Part shown: positions 19,759 through 29,469 of the stretch, piece after piece | Position numbering within the stretch: the first letter of the stretch is position 1 | How the letters are laid out: each line of letters opens with the position of its first letter | Source of the DNA: Nemertoderma westbladi | Taxonomy: Eukaryota; Xenacoelomorpha; Nemertodermatida; Nemertodermatidae | Assembly (NCBI GenBank): GCA_032718475.1 | Contig: JAUCBJ010007210.1 | Location: 1-41,267 of the forward strand | Length of the DNA stretch: 41,267 nucleotides | Reading direction: 5' to 3' | Notes under the pieces: model-generated | Seen by the model: the letters and a program-made list of their open reading frames with translations, nothing else | What the model was told of the DNA's origin: nothing | Database searches by the model: none | Position numbers and translations under genes: made by a program

Positions 19759-20843
19759 TAGGGATACTGTTACGCTTTAGACTGCGGCGATTTGCGTTTA
19801 CTTGCGACATCGAGGTGATGTTTCACCAGGTAAGAGCCTGTAAGGCGGACCAGGATAGTCTCAGATTTCTCTGGTATGAGAATGAAGACCTATCCGGCCC
19901 AGTGGTTACATACCAGATGTATGTCAGGATATTCGGCGCCCGCGATAGTCCCAATGGCACGCTGTTCGTTTTAAAGAAAACGGCGACAGCACAAATTGAA
20001 AAGTATCCAGTAGATGTTATCGAGTCCATCCTGAGAAACTTCTACATGGACGACGGATTGGTGTCCAAGGACACAGCGGAACAAGCCATAGTAGTGGCTC
20101 ACGGCCTACAGGAGTGCTTGGCTACAGGGGGTTTCCCACTGACCAAGTTCACCACCAACTCGGAGGCCTTATTAGAGTCATTCCCGGTGAAAGATCACGG
20201 GAGTGGAGACATTGAATTGGGTGTAGAACCCATCCCCATGGTGCGAGTACTGGGACTCGCTTGGAATCCAAACACGGATAAGTTCCAGGTGAGAGTTAGA
20301 TTTGAACCCAGTAGTCCAGATAAAATTTTGACTAAGAGAATCTGCTTATCGACAATGAGTAGACTATTTGACCCGATGATCTTTATCAGCCCGGTAATAT
20401 TACAGGCACGAGTATGTATGAAGAAAATTTGGCTGTCTGACCTAGAGTGGGACGAGCCAATATCCCCTATACATGCAAAGCAGTGGAGAGAGTGGGAAGC
20501 CGAGTTACATCTATTGAAAAATATAGATGTACCCCATTCCTACTTTCCGAATCAGCTGGTATTTCCAGCTGATCTTGAACTGCATCTGTTTAGTGACGCA
20601 AGTGACACCGGCTTTGGTATGGTAGCCTACATTCGCCGAGAGGTAAGTCAGGACAAGTTTGAGATGGCCTTTGTGACTTCTAGATCAAAGACAATGCCGG
20701 TCAAATACATGACTGTCCCTCGTGCAGAGTTGCAGGCGGCAGTAGTCTCAGTCGAGGTAAGTATGCAGATAATAGAGGAATTAGACACGACATACGACGG
20801 CCAGACCAAGACGGCCGAGAGGCCAACAGACGCGCTCAGATAG
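19759..20843 (+). pseudogene. BEL-1 reverse transcriptase catalytic part and RNase H (internal deletion)
   Basis: RT motif A appears as CDIEVMFHQV, and the catalytic box as FYMDDGL near 20040. ILTKRICLSTMSRLFDP and PVILQARVCMKKIW mark the RT C-terminus. RNase H begins with LHLFSDASDTGFGMVAYIR near 20580, followed by SKTMPVKYMTVPRAELQAAV. The usual next motif (WTDS, with a catalytic Asp, then a Trp-rich stretch) is missing. After TYDGQ the reading shifts frame near 20800 into NRRAQIVDL, so about 25-30 codons of RNase H appear lost with a frameshift. RNase H of this copy should therefore be inactive. Confidence 0.85.
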
Positions 20844-21097
20844 TCGACCTTTCGATGAAGGAACAATGGAGACATTGTCCGGGAGTGTTAAACCCGGCCG
20901 ACATAACTTCGAGAGGTGCTATGCCGGCGGAATTCTGTCAGAAGAAATCCCAGGAGTTTTGGTTACATGGACCTGATTTTCTAACGAGGACACAGGAGTA
21001 TTGGCTAGAGCGACTGAAGATTGTGACCAATCCGATGCCGATAGATGCAGAAGTCAAAGTGGAGAAAGTCTCCAAGTCTAAGTCGAAAGCCAAACTT

Positions 21098-21202
21098 GAG
21101 TCATTGGAGCGGCCTGAAGAGTCATTGGAGCGCCCTGAAGAGTCATTGGAGCGACCTGAAGAGTCATTGGAGCGGCCTGAAGAGTCATTGGAGTGGCCTG
21201 GA
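21098..21202 (+). repeat. Five tandem 21-bp repeats in the BEL-1 pol linker
   Basis: Unit GAGTCATTGGAGCGGCCTGA plus A, five copies with one or two changes each, encoding ESLERPE repeats. Because 21 is a multiple of three, copy-number changes preserve the reading frame. The block sits between RNase H and the integrase zinc domain. Confidence 0.9.
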
Positions 21203-21344
21203 GACCTGTTAAACCGAGAGACTTATGTGACTACAAGGTCCAGAAAGGTAAGTTATGACATAAAACCACCCTTACAGACTACACAAGGGTCACAATTAGT
21301 AAGTGACGGACAGAAAATGACCGACAAGATGGAGCCTTCGGTTT

Positions 21345-21362
21345 CCAAACCTGCGGGTTTGG
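21345..21362. repeat. BEL-1 hairpin A
   Basis: CCAAACC-TGCG-GGTTTGG, perfect 7-bp stem with 4-nt loop inside the pol linker coding region. The flanks extend complementarity imperfectly (TTCG with CGAA, ATGGA with TCCAT). Confidence 0.85.
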
Positions 21363-22668
21363 ATTCGAAACTTCCATTAGTTAGTGGGCAACCGTCGCTG
21401 GCATTAGAGCCATGCAGTATTTATGACAAATTACTAAATTCGTCCACCTCTTGGCTGACAATTTGTAAAAGAACTGCGTGGTTAAGCCAATACGTTTCAT
21501 ACCTTTGTTTAAAACATTCGAAACATTTAGGAGAACAAACGAGCACTAATAGCGAGCGAATTCAGAAATTGAAACAACCTCTGACAGAGGATGAGATTGA
21601 TCAAGCAGAATTAAGGCATTTGAGACATTATCAAATGTGTGGCTTCCCGAAAGAATTTTATCTGTTATTGGCTCAACGACCAGTTCTCTATAAACCCCTC
21701 AAAAAATGGAGTCCATTAATCCATAAGGGTTTGATTTGTCATAGATCGAGAATCCAGACTGTCGACATAAACTCACAGTTTAGGTTCCCAGTGATAATAC
21801 CTAGTCACCCAATAGAATTGCAAAGAGCGATTCTATGGGATATACATAAGAGGCTGCATCATGCGGGAAGGTTACACTATTTGTCGGCAGCGAGACAGCG
21901 ATTCATTCTATTGCAGCCAAGCAGGGCAGTAGGTACTATGTACGACGCCTGCCTGGTTTGCAAGAGAGTGAACGCCAGAGTATTGGAACAGGAGATGGCT
22001 GAAATCCCGGAAGCGAGAGTGCAGGCATATGACCCACCCTTTACAAATATGGGGGTGGACTGCTTTGGTCCAATTGAGGCAAAGAGTGGACGGCTGACCC
22101 ATAGGAGATGGGGCCTACTACTGATATGTATGGCCAGCAGAGCCATACATATAGAGCGTGTGGCAGACATGTCAACCAAATCTCTGCTCCTGGCCTTAAA
22201 GAGATTTATGGCCAGGAGAGGACTAGTAAAGGCGTTCTACTCCGACAAGGGTACAAACTTTGTCGGGGGGAATAGCGAGTTAAACGCGGCTCATAGGGCG
22301 GCGCAGAATAGAGAAATCTCTGCAGCACTTTTGCCGCAAAGAGTGGAGTGGAAATTTAACACTCCAGAAAGTCCCTGGAGAGGAGGAAGTAGGGAGCGTT
22401 TGGTTCGCTCCATAAAATAGGCCATTGCTAAAACATTGCCTGTAAACAAACAACTTACAGACGACGAGCTGGTAACAGCTTTCATCGAAATCGAGCATAC
22501 CTTAAACTCGAGGCCGATAGCTATGTTGCCTGACGGTGTCGCATTAACACCAAATCATTTGCTAATGCAGAGTCCAGCGTTTCTTGTGCCGGCATCAGAA
22601 CCCATTAGTGCCGACCTATACAGTCGAAAGAGCTCGAAAATAACACAGTTTGTGGCGTACACAGCCTC

Positions 22669-22935
22669 CAAGGAGGAGACTACGTATTAATAACCGAACT
22701 AGTTGTCAAGAGAAAGTATTGGGAGACCGGAGTCATCATACACATACACCCGGACGTTCAAAATATAGTACGCACCGTCACTGTAAAAATAAGGTGCAAG
22801 TGTCCAAACCAAAAGAAGTGTAAAACTAATGGTTTACACACCTTAGACAGACCGGTCCAAGATATCGTGTTACTAGAGGAAACACGCATCAAGACAGGAG
22901 ACTATAATTTGTCTTCTGCCTCAAACCAAAATTAG
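22669..22935 (+). pseudogene. BEL-1 integrase C-terminal domain (DUF5641-like)
   Basis: In the frame ending at TAG 22933-22935, GDYVLITELVVKRKYWETG, a valine-rich strand segment (VRTVTVKIRC) and RPVQDIVLLEE follow the usual pattern of the DUF5641 tail of BEL/Pao integrases (GDxVL..., W..G.I, RPVQ.L.LLE). It overlaps the end of the upstream integrase frame by about 20 bases and is offset from it by one frameshift. This is the natural end of pol. Confidence 0.75.
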
Positions 22936-23697
22936 TGTTAGAACGCAAATTCACTTCGTATGCATTCCTCGTATGCAAATACTAGGAAATGCATAGGAGC
23001 GGGTTTGTGTTGATTTGTGTTGAGAATTTGTCTGGTGGGTATCAAAACAACATTTTATTTTCATAAAATGTTTGGAAAAATAAAAAATTTTAAAAATTAG
23101 AAGTGAACCCAAGACAATTCCAAACGCTGCATATAGACGCGTTCTAGAATTCGTCTATAGATGTACAGTAATTTGAAAGTCGTGAAGCCTGGAAAATAGT
23201 ATCTAGACACCATGGTTACGGCTATATTAAGTAGGAGTGTAAATTGAGTTCAGTAACTTCCACAGATTGGTGCCAACAGTACAACAACCAAGGTGCTAAC
23301 GGTTAGTAGCACCAGAGGCGTACAAAGACCCCACTCAGTAGTTTGCAGTGGAGTGAGGTGTTCGATTATCAAACCTGCGGGTTTGGTATAGTCGAACACC
23401 GAAACTATTGTCCTTTCTAACTGCTGTAGTCTAGTACAAGTATTGGGGAGTAGCTTGGGGCATCAAAAAGTGAGTTGGTCACGGCCATTTTATCTCCGAA
23501 GTTTTTGCGCTATGTATGGGAATAGGTTAGAAGGTAGTTAGGAATGAGACGGGATCTAGAAAGCCGAACCTGAACTGCTGGAAGGCGGCCGGGTAGCTTG
23601 GGAAGTCTGTCCCTCCACCTCATCTAACTGACTTACCCACAGTGTAATTAGTTACATAACGGACCTATTTGGGATATATGTATATATATGCGGCAAT
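22936..23697 (+). other. Noncoding spacer between pol and the extra 3' frame of BEL-1
   Basis: No open frame is supported. It contains an imperfect inverted repeat at 22959-22995 (TATGCATTCCT against AGGAAATGCATA) and hairpin B at 23357-23400. The spacer could be a leader for a separately made RNA carrying the downstream frame; no acceptor site was established. Confidence 0.6.
23357..23400. repeat. BEL-1 hairpin B (longest perfect arms)
   Basis: Core CAAACC-TGCG-GGTTTG (23370-23385) lies within perfectly complementary 9-bp outer arms, GGTGTTCGA (23357-23365) and TCGAACACC (23392-23400), separated from the core by TTAT and GTATAG. Confidence 0.9.
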
Positions 23698-25359
23698 ATG
23701 GAGAAGGAAATTAGACCGCAACCGAGGAGAGGTTTCACCGCCAGAGAGGAAGCGGAACTACCGTTCGCCCGACATGGGTGTAAGGATTCCAATGTTTACT
23801 ACCATGGGAGATCGGTAATGGAGTTGAATGGGAAGTATAACCCCACGTACGAGAAGGAGTTGAGAAGGGAATGGATGCGAGCATTGGGAGACCGCATAGA
23901 GGTTCTACGAAAGGAGTATCGCACTCGTTATCCCTACAATTTTGCCCTTGATGTGTGCGACATTAGCGCCGACCCTGACGAGGAAATCGCCCGTCTATAC
24001 CATATGAACATGTATTTACGGCACGATGAACCGCTACCTGCAGTCCGGGATCAATTCGACGGGATGCATGGGTCGCGGTGGCTATATTCCCAGACGTCGA
24101 GGAGGTAGATCAGGCATGGCTGAGGAGGAAGGGTTCCTATACCCGATTTTGATGACCACAAGGCTATTGAGCGCATGTGGACCCCATCCAACGAGATCCA
24201 GCGTCAATGGAGGAAGATGGAGGAATCCCTAGAGGATTGGCGTGTAATGTTCTACGACAATGAGGGAGGGTCCCACCAAGAGTGCCTAACTAGTAAGTGC
24301 ATTCAAATTCGCGCAGCTGATGGCGTGACTCACGTATATATGCGTGTGAGGGCGGACCGAGAGAGACTGGAGCCCATCATAACAACACAATATCGGCGAG
24401 GGAAGGATCCTAGAGAGCAAATTTTGGAGGTATGTAGGCGAGGGGGTATGCACAGAGTGGAGCGTATCGATGCCAGGATGTTACCCAAGAAATTTAGAGA
24501 GGCAATTCTCAACCAGGATTACTTCAAGGTGAGATCAGGAGTCCAAAGTGATTTGGAGAGCGACTTCAACGCCATGATGGATTTGGAGGATCGATTGCCG
24601 AGAACGTTTGTCGACACCAAGCAATTGTTGCCATGGGCACAGGATATTGGAATTTATAGAGAGTACCCAAACTCTGCCAAGACTGGTATGGGCTTTATAG
24701 CACATTTGTTGTACAACTGGGACTTCAAGTTGAAGACGCAAATGAAATACGAGGAGGCGTACGGTGAATATAACACGCTGCCGGGAGCGGAGTTCAAATC
24801 CCACTTTAAGCGGCAAGCTTTAGTGTATTGGAACATCTGCGCGCCATCCCGTGCGTCACTGCAATATTATGTGGTGCTGGAGTCGAACACAGTAACTTGT
24901 TTAGTAGCGGATATCGTTGCAAGAGTTCTGAAGCGCCATCCATTGGTGTTCGGAGGAGATCAATACGTTTGTTCGAAGGGAGGAATCCAATCTGACGTGA
25001 TGAAGCGTTTCTTAACCCCGTTCTTCAACCAATCGCTAGAAAACACGTCGATGGTTAGGAGAGGATTAGCGATATTCGAAGGAGTATATCGACAGAACAT
25101 CGGAGATTTGGGAGACCGACCTTCGATGGAGTATCCGACGCCAGAGGCCTTGGAGAAGTGGTTCGGGAATCAAACCTGTGGGTTTGGTACTCCCGTCCAC
25201 TTGGAGGCGGATAGACCCGTTAGAGAGGGTTGGCCCGAGATGTTAGTGGAGGTGTTCGGAATGGATCTCCCAGTGGAGAAGACATATCCGAAACGGACGC
25301 GAGAGGAAATATTGGAGATCGAGGATAAAGATGAGGATGTTTACTTTGTTCCGGATTGA
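23698..25359 (+). pseudogene. BEL-1 extra 3' reading frame, unrecognised protein (main part)
   Basis: ATG 23698 opens a frame to TAG 24106. The same frame resumes by 24175 and runs to TGA 25357. Between them the second frame reads on (PDVEEVDQAWLRRKG), so two compensating small indels probably explain the break. The protein is about 550 residues, mixed alpha/beta in composition, with no signal peptide or membrane segment. It contains stretches such as LPWAQDIGIYREYPNS, FIAHLLYNWDFKLK and FKRQALVYWNICAP. I recognise no family; it is not DUF1759, RT or integrase. Zinc knuckles follow it directly, so a second gag-like or nucleic-acid-binding capsid protein is one idea. An envelope is unlikely without hydrophobic segments. 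Hairpin C lies within it (25156-25202). Confidence 0.6.
25156..25202. repeat. BEL-1 hairpin C
   Basis: Core CAAACC-TGTG-GGTTTG (25171-25186) with outer arms CGGGA/TCCCG and AAGTGG/CCACTT. It lies inside the extra 3' reading frame, where it encodes NQTCGFG. Confidence 0.88.
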
Positions 25360-25907
25360 CAACCTTTGACCGGAGAGGACGACATAGTTTTAGAAATTGG
25401 GAAGGAAGGGAGTGCGGAAGCCGATTGGAGACCTCATATACGAGAGGGCCTGGTTTCCGCAAGCGCGTAGATGCAAGTTGTGCGGCAGCACAAGGCATAG
25501 CCAAAAGTCGTGTGATGCTGTAGTAGAGGCGGCGCATAAGGTTTGCCGTTGGTGCAATGAGACTGACCATTCATTCCATACGTGCATCATCTTCATTTCT
25601 CAGTGTGGATATTGTGAGGGACACCGTAGTGCGAAATGTCAACTGCATGATGATTCTTTCCAGAATCATAGCGCCAACCTCCTCCGGGAGATGTTAGACA
25701 AGTGGGAGGGTATGGCTGACTACCATATCCAGGCGCAAATGCGGTAGTTGCCGTTTAAAGCAGGATACGGGTTCTGGGCGGTAGATCTATCACACGTCGC
25801 ATATGAACCGTATTTGCAATCCCTACTGCAATACCAGGAGCTAATACTAACTGCTCAAGACCTTCCACAGAACACAGGAGTCGTGGTCGTTATTTCCGGC
25901 AGTTGAA
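25360..25907 (+). pseudogene. BEL-1 extra 3' frame, zinc-knuckle part
   Basis: After TGA 25357 the first frame still looks coding (QPLTGEDDIVLEIG) up to about 25470, while the second frame carries the knuckles from about 25430 on. A frameshift therefore lies in the overlap. The knuckles are CKLCGSTRHSQKSC and CRWCNETDHSFHTC, both CX2CX4HX4C, followed by CGYCEGHRSAKC. The frame meets TAG at 25745-25747. It then stays open in register for 53 more codons to TGA near 25905 (GYGFWAVDLSHVAYEPYLQS). CCHC knuckles imply single-stranded nucleic-acid binding. These are distinct from the gag knuckles at 17416-17640, so BEL-1 encodes two such domains. Confidence 0.65.
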
Positions 25908-26009
25908 CATGGACAATAAAATACCTGGAATTTTGTTGCTATTTGCGACAGAATAACCAGAGGAGTGTTTTCGGAGACGAGAAAGGTGGTGCGCGCGCGA
26001 GGAGATTGA

Positions 26010-26489
26010 ATGATGGCGGCTATACAATACCGCAACGAATTCTTGTTGACTGTGGGGTCATTGACCGCCGAACGTGTAGAGGAGCAACGAACCGCAGCGC
26101 CCACAGTGACAACAGCCGGAGCTCACAGCTCGTGGCAAGTACCAGAAGGAGGAGTCCTAGACAAGCGTCAAGTCAAGGACGAGCAGTATCATTCGATTAT
26201 TGACGCACAGAGACTGCAACGAAAGGCACAAGGCGCATCTAAAAGGGCGCGCGTGCAATTGCAGAAAGAGGAGTTGGCGGAGGCGCCCGCAGGGACACGG
26301 CAAATGGGACGAGGCCGAGGGAGGAGCACCAGTAGAGAGATAGTCGGTGCTCAGGGAACGTCGTCGCCCGTTCCGGGAAGTGACGCCTCACGGACGCCGT
26401 CAACTGAGTCCACAGGAGGAAAATTAGTGTATCTGGGGATGGGGCGAAAGAGAGGAGCGAGCCCGAAGAACCCAGGAGCAAGCCAATAA
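26010..26489 (+). CDS. Small basic Arg/Gly-containing frame near the 3' end of BEL-1, uncertain
   Basis: A 159-codon frame starts at ATG 26010, directly after an in-frame stop. The product is hydrophilic, rich in Arg, Gly, Ser, Gln and Lys (QMGRGRGRSTSR, KRARVQLQKEE), with no domain I recognise. It could be the C-terminal tail of the extra 3' protein in another frame, a separate small nucleic-acid-binding protein, or chance. An alternative overlapping frame (25943-26203) is equally unconvincing. Low confidence. Confidence 0.35.
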   Translation: MMAAIQYRNEFLLTVGSLTAERVEEQRTAAPTVTTAGAHSSWQVPEGGVLDKRQVKDEQYHSIIDAQRLQRKAQGASKRARVQLQKEELAEAPAGTRQMGRGRGRSTSREIVGAQGTSSPVPGSDASRTPSTESTGGKLVYLGMGRKRGASPKNPGASQ

Positions 26490-26934
26490 TGCGACTATCA
26501 CGGAGCGACAGACTCTAGACATATACATCATCGTCGCTCTGATGTATATCGTAGCGTATGTTAAAATTATCGACTGGACTCATATACACTAGTCGTATTC
26601 ATATATTCTAGAATTTTTATATTATAGTGAGAGCGAATATTAGCAAAGAGAGGCGAAGGAGGTGACTGGGGAGACAAACCTGCGGGTTTGGCTTACTCCT
26701 TTCACCTTCCCTAGCCAGAGCGTTTTTATATTATTAAGTAGACCGTCAATTTGTAAATGAAAGAGGCAATATTTTTGTAATTTAATTTGTATGTAGTAAT
26801 CATTATGCAATACCTATGGATACCTATGCAATATTTTGTAAATATTAGAACTATTATAGGATCAAGTTATTAGATATTTAGAAGTAAATTTTATTTTGTA
26901 TATTTACATCACCCTATATTCTTCCACAATTGGA
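26490..26934 (+). other. BEL-1 3' untranslated segment
   Basis: AT-rich, no gene seen. Contains hairpin D at 26655-26710. Confidence 0.6.
26655..26710. repeat. BEL-1 hairpin D
   Basis: Core CAAACC-TGCG-GGTTTG (26675-26690) with interrupted outer pairing: GGAG with CTCC, GTGA with TCAC, GAAG with CTTC. Noncoding. Confidence 0.8.
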
Positions 26935-26964
26935 GGGAAACATTGCTTGTTTCCCTTGGAGCAG
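26935..26964 (+). promoter_or_regulatory. Terminal hairpin and probable polypurine tract of BEL-1
   Basis: GGGAAACA (26935-26942) pairs perfectly with TGTTTCCC (26948-26955) around a TTGCT loop. TTGGAGCAG and then TGTTAC follow. This matches the hairpin, purine tract and TGTTAG order of the nested element, and is the basis for placing the 3' LTR start at 26965. The purine tract is short and impure. Confidence 0.5.
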
Positions 26965-28996
26965 TGTTACGATATATGGCGCTGTGTTCTATTATCAGCC
27001 CATTATACAGTATAGAATATTTAGATAAGCCATAATGACATGCAGCCATAACTAGATAGGGAAAATAAAATACCCATATTCGTAGATCTTATTCATTTTG
27101 TATAATATGTAGCCCTACGTACGTAATTTTGTAATAAAACATAAATAAATAACATTACGGTAGCAAGTTTCCTATAAAACCTTAATGCAAGCTTGCTGTT
27201 ATTGGTATTAATTGAAATTAATCGTGTATTTGCATCAATTTCCATTATATTTGTTTTCAAATTGGCTTATATTAGATTGTGCATAATGTACTTTAAATAT
27301 CGCGAAATTAAATTACGCAATCATTACCATATATGGTAATAATTTGTGATTCTGGGAGCCTTGAGGTTCACAATCCGGCTTCCCTATTTGCCCAGCTGTT
27401 CCAGGTTGGTCTAGTGGTGGTGTGGATTGATGAGCCAATGGGACGATTATTGCATCATCCCTGTTGGATCACCTATAAATTGGCTGTGTTTCCGGCATGT
27501 GTTACTGCATTTTTCCCGTTCTTATTCATCTTTGGACCTTTTTCCCTGTATTTTGTTTTCGCTTGCAATAATTTGTAATTATTTGTAAATTCTGATTTCT
27601 GCTTTAAATTCTTTGCTGTATTTTCTCAATTAATAATGGTTACTGCAAATTACAACCTCGAACTATGATTTCTACCTTTGATTAATAGTTTTCTATGTGA
27701 TTTAAGATGCGATAACCCCACGGGATTTCCTTAGACTGCCAGACTGTTTGTGAATGCATGCGCCGCTACGGTAGCTATTCGTTCTAATGGAGGGCTAAGG
27801 TACCGGTAGGTGCGGCGGGCGCACCGGTGGGTAGCGACGAAGGGAGTGCAGAGGATTCAAATGCGGGCAACGCTGGCGGGGGGTCACCGTTGCGGTCGGG
27901 AGGTAGTCAGTGGGGCCTGAAGACCTGTCGCCGGTACAGTAATAGGGTGCTGATGATCCAGATTTTCTTTCTATTTGTAGTGTTAGGGGGCAGGACTTAG
28001 GTTAGTTAGGAAGCCTATATGTAGCCGGGAGAGGCCTTCATGTCTTACACTGCTAATTGCTAGCTGCAAATTGTAAATTGTTAATTGCATACTATACTGG
28101 TATACTGATACGCTACTGTGTGGTTTTAGTACACCAGCTGATTGGTAGTTAACGCAGTACCGTACTACTAGCTAATTGCTACGCTAATTTGTGTGTTGCT
28201 AATGTGTGCCTGATTCTTGATTGTGAATGCTTAGATAGGCGCCTTTCCCTTGATTGATTTCTATTTCTTAGTTTACGTTTAATAATTGCTGATTAGGTCA
28301 AAATAATACAGTATTTAGGCTGTTGCTAGTGTAACCCAGTGCGTAATAAATTAGAATTGCGTATTCTGGAACATTTAGTAATTAGTACGCTGTTTCGTAA
28401 TTATGACTGTAGTTAATTAGCGTTAAAATAAGAAATTGTACGCAGCATAGTGGAGAGTAGTTTAAGTAATTATTTAGAATACTGTAGACTATTCACGCTA
28501 GGCGGTTATTTGAAAATAGCGGGAAACAAGCTGATAGCAGCATCCAGTATACAGTAGTAAGTTGCTGGCCTAAAGCCAGCCGAAGGCAAGTTTAGACCCA
28601 AATACAGTACCACGATTGGTCACGGTAGGTCATTCAGTCATTGAGTTATTTTAAACATTCTCACATTCATAAATTATGTTAGTGAACCCCAGTATTTGCG
28701 ATTAGGCGATAAGTGAACACGCTGAGTGTAACCTCTCCCACACTCGTTTTAAGTAGCTTAGGGAGCCGATTCGGGTTTATTGTTTTGGTTATTCCCGCGT
28801 GGCTCATAGATTCGAACAGTTAGCTCTCTGTCGAGCGATCGGTAGAGAAAGGAACAAGCGATTTGTAGGAGCCGTATAAAATTAGTAAAAAATGTTAGCG
28901 GACGGCCAGGTTAGCGCCATCCAGTGGTGAGAAGCAATTTTGTGTTTAGCAGCAGTGTAGCAGTAATAACGCGCTCCTGATCGCCCCTGTTTAACA
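26965..28996 (+). repeat. BEL-1 3' LTR (about 2.03 kb; start inferred)
   Basis: The last 370 bp (28627-28996) match the visible 5' LTR remnant. The start is inferred from TG following the hairpin and purine tract; only the right end is demonstrated. No gene is supported: the 81-codon open frame at 27333-27578 lacks any feature. The interior includes G/C-rich CpG-containing sequence at about 27780-27950. Confidence 0.55.
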
Positions 28997-29389
28997 GCAT
29001 GTCTATGATGTAGATATTTAAATATTACCATATCGTGTGAATAATAGTTTATTAATTAAATGGGCCGCATCATTCTTTTAGTTTACATATTACTTATTAC
29101 TAATTATTTCAATAGCAATAATTATGTAAAAATATGTCGTAAAACAACAATATAGAACCAATACGATAATTGGTGTATATCAAGCCAATTTCCATAAATC
29201 GTAATCCCGTTCCCTTACCAGAATTCCTCTCCCCCTGTTATCTCACGTAGGCCTACACACATCCCCTAGCACACGCATCCCCTAGCACAGGCATCTCTTG
29301 GTGCTTCGGTGTAACAATTTATAATTTATTATTTGGAATCGATCAACAGATATTTTATTATTCTTGTATCGATTGAATAGATATTCATT
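28997..29389. other. AT-rich unique flank right of BEL-1
   Basis: No gene. A short imperfect duplication of CATCCCCTAGCACA lies near 29268-29290. Confidence 0.6.
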
Positions 29390-29413
29390 GGGGGGGGGGG
29401 GGGGGGGGGGGGG
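29390..29413 (+). repeat. 24-nt G homopolymer
   Basis: Uninterrupted G run from 29390 to 29413. Length may be unreliable in the assembly. It lies just left of the minisatellite. Confidence 0.85.
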
Positions 29414-29469
29414 ATCTGAGCAGAGCAGTTAAAATTAATAATAACAATTTAAAATCACTTTTATTAACA

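Larger units (their letters stand above)
20855..22690 (+). pseudogene. BEL-1 integrase with RNase H end; one in-frame TAG
   Basis: It opens with EQWRHCPGVLNPADITSRG, the conserved RNase H/integrase boundary. A low-complexity insert follows (21040-21390) with five copies of SLERPEE. The integrase zinc domain has HKRLHHAG with CLVCKR near 21840-21965. The rve catalytic core keeps all three acidic residues: VDCFGP (about 22059), SDKGTNFVGG (about 22243) and RERLVRS (about 22400). A TAG at 22418-22420 interrupts the frame, which continues in register with LTDDELVTAFIEIEHTLNSRPIAML and TPNHLLMQSP. A frameshift near 22675 leads into the C-terminal tail domain. Confidence 0.85.
5358..28996 (+). mobile_element. 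BEL-1: large BEL/Pao LTR retrotransposon, decayed and multiply interrupted
   Basis: The parts, in order, are a 5' LTR remnant, a leader with a minisatellite, gag, protease, RT, RNase H, integrase with C-terminal tail, an extra 3' frame and a 3' LTR. Gag-pol content and order (DUF1759-like gag, zinc knuckles, DUF1758-like protease, BEL RT, H2C2 integrase, DUF5641 tail) identify the BEL/Pao superfamily. A nested LTR element (7319-14653) and a MITE (19266-19754) interrupt it. Both interruption sites keep the host reading frame if the insertion plus one target copy is disregarded, so both insertions happened while the local frame was intact or little decayed. Many stops and frameshifts make this copy defective. 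Confidence 0.85.

Noticed and set aside
23698-25359. Envelope gene of BEL-1
   Set aside because: No signal peptide, membrane segment or fusion-like region; zinc knuckles follow instead.
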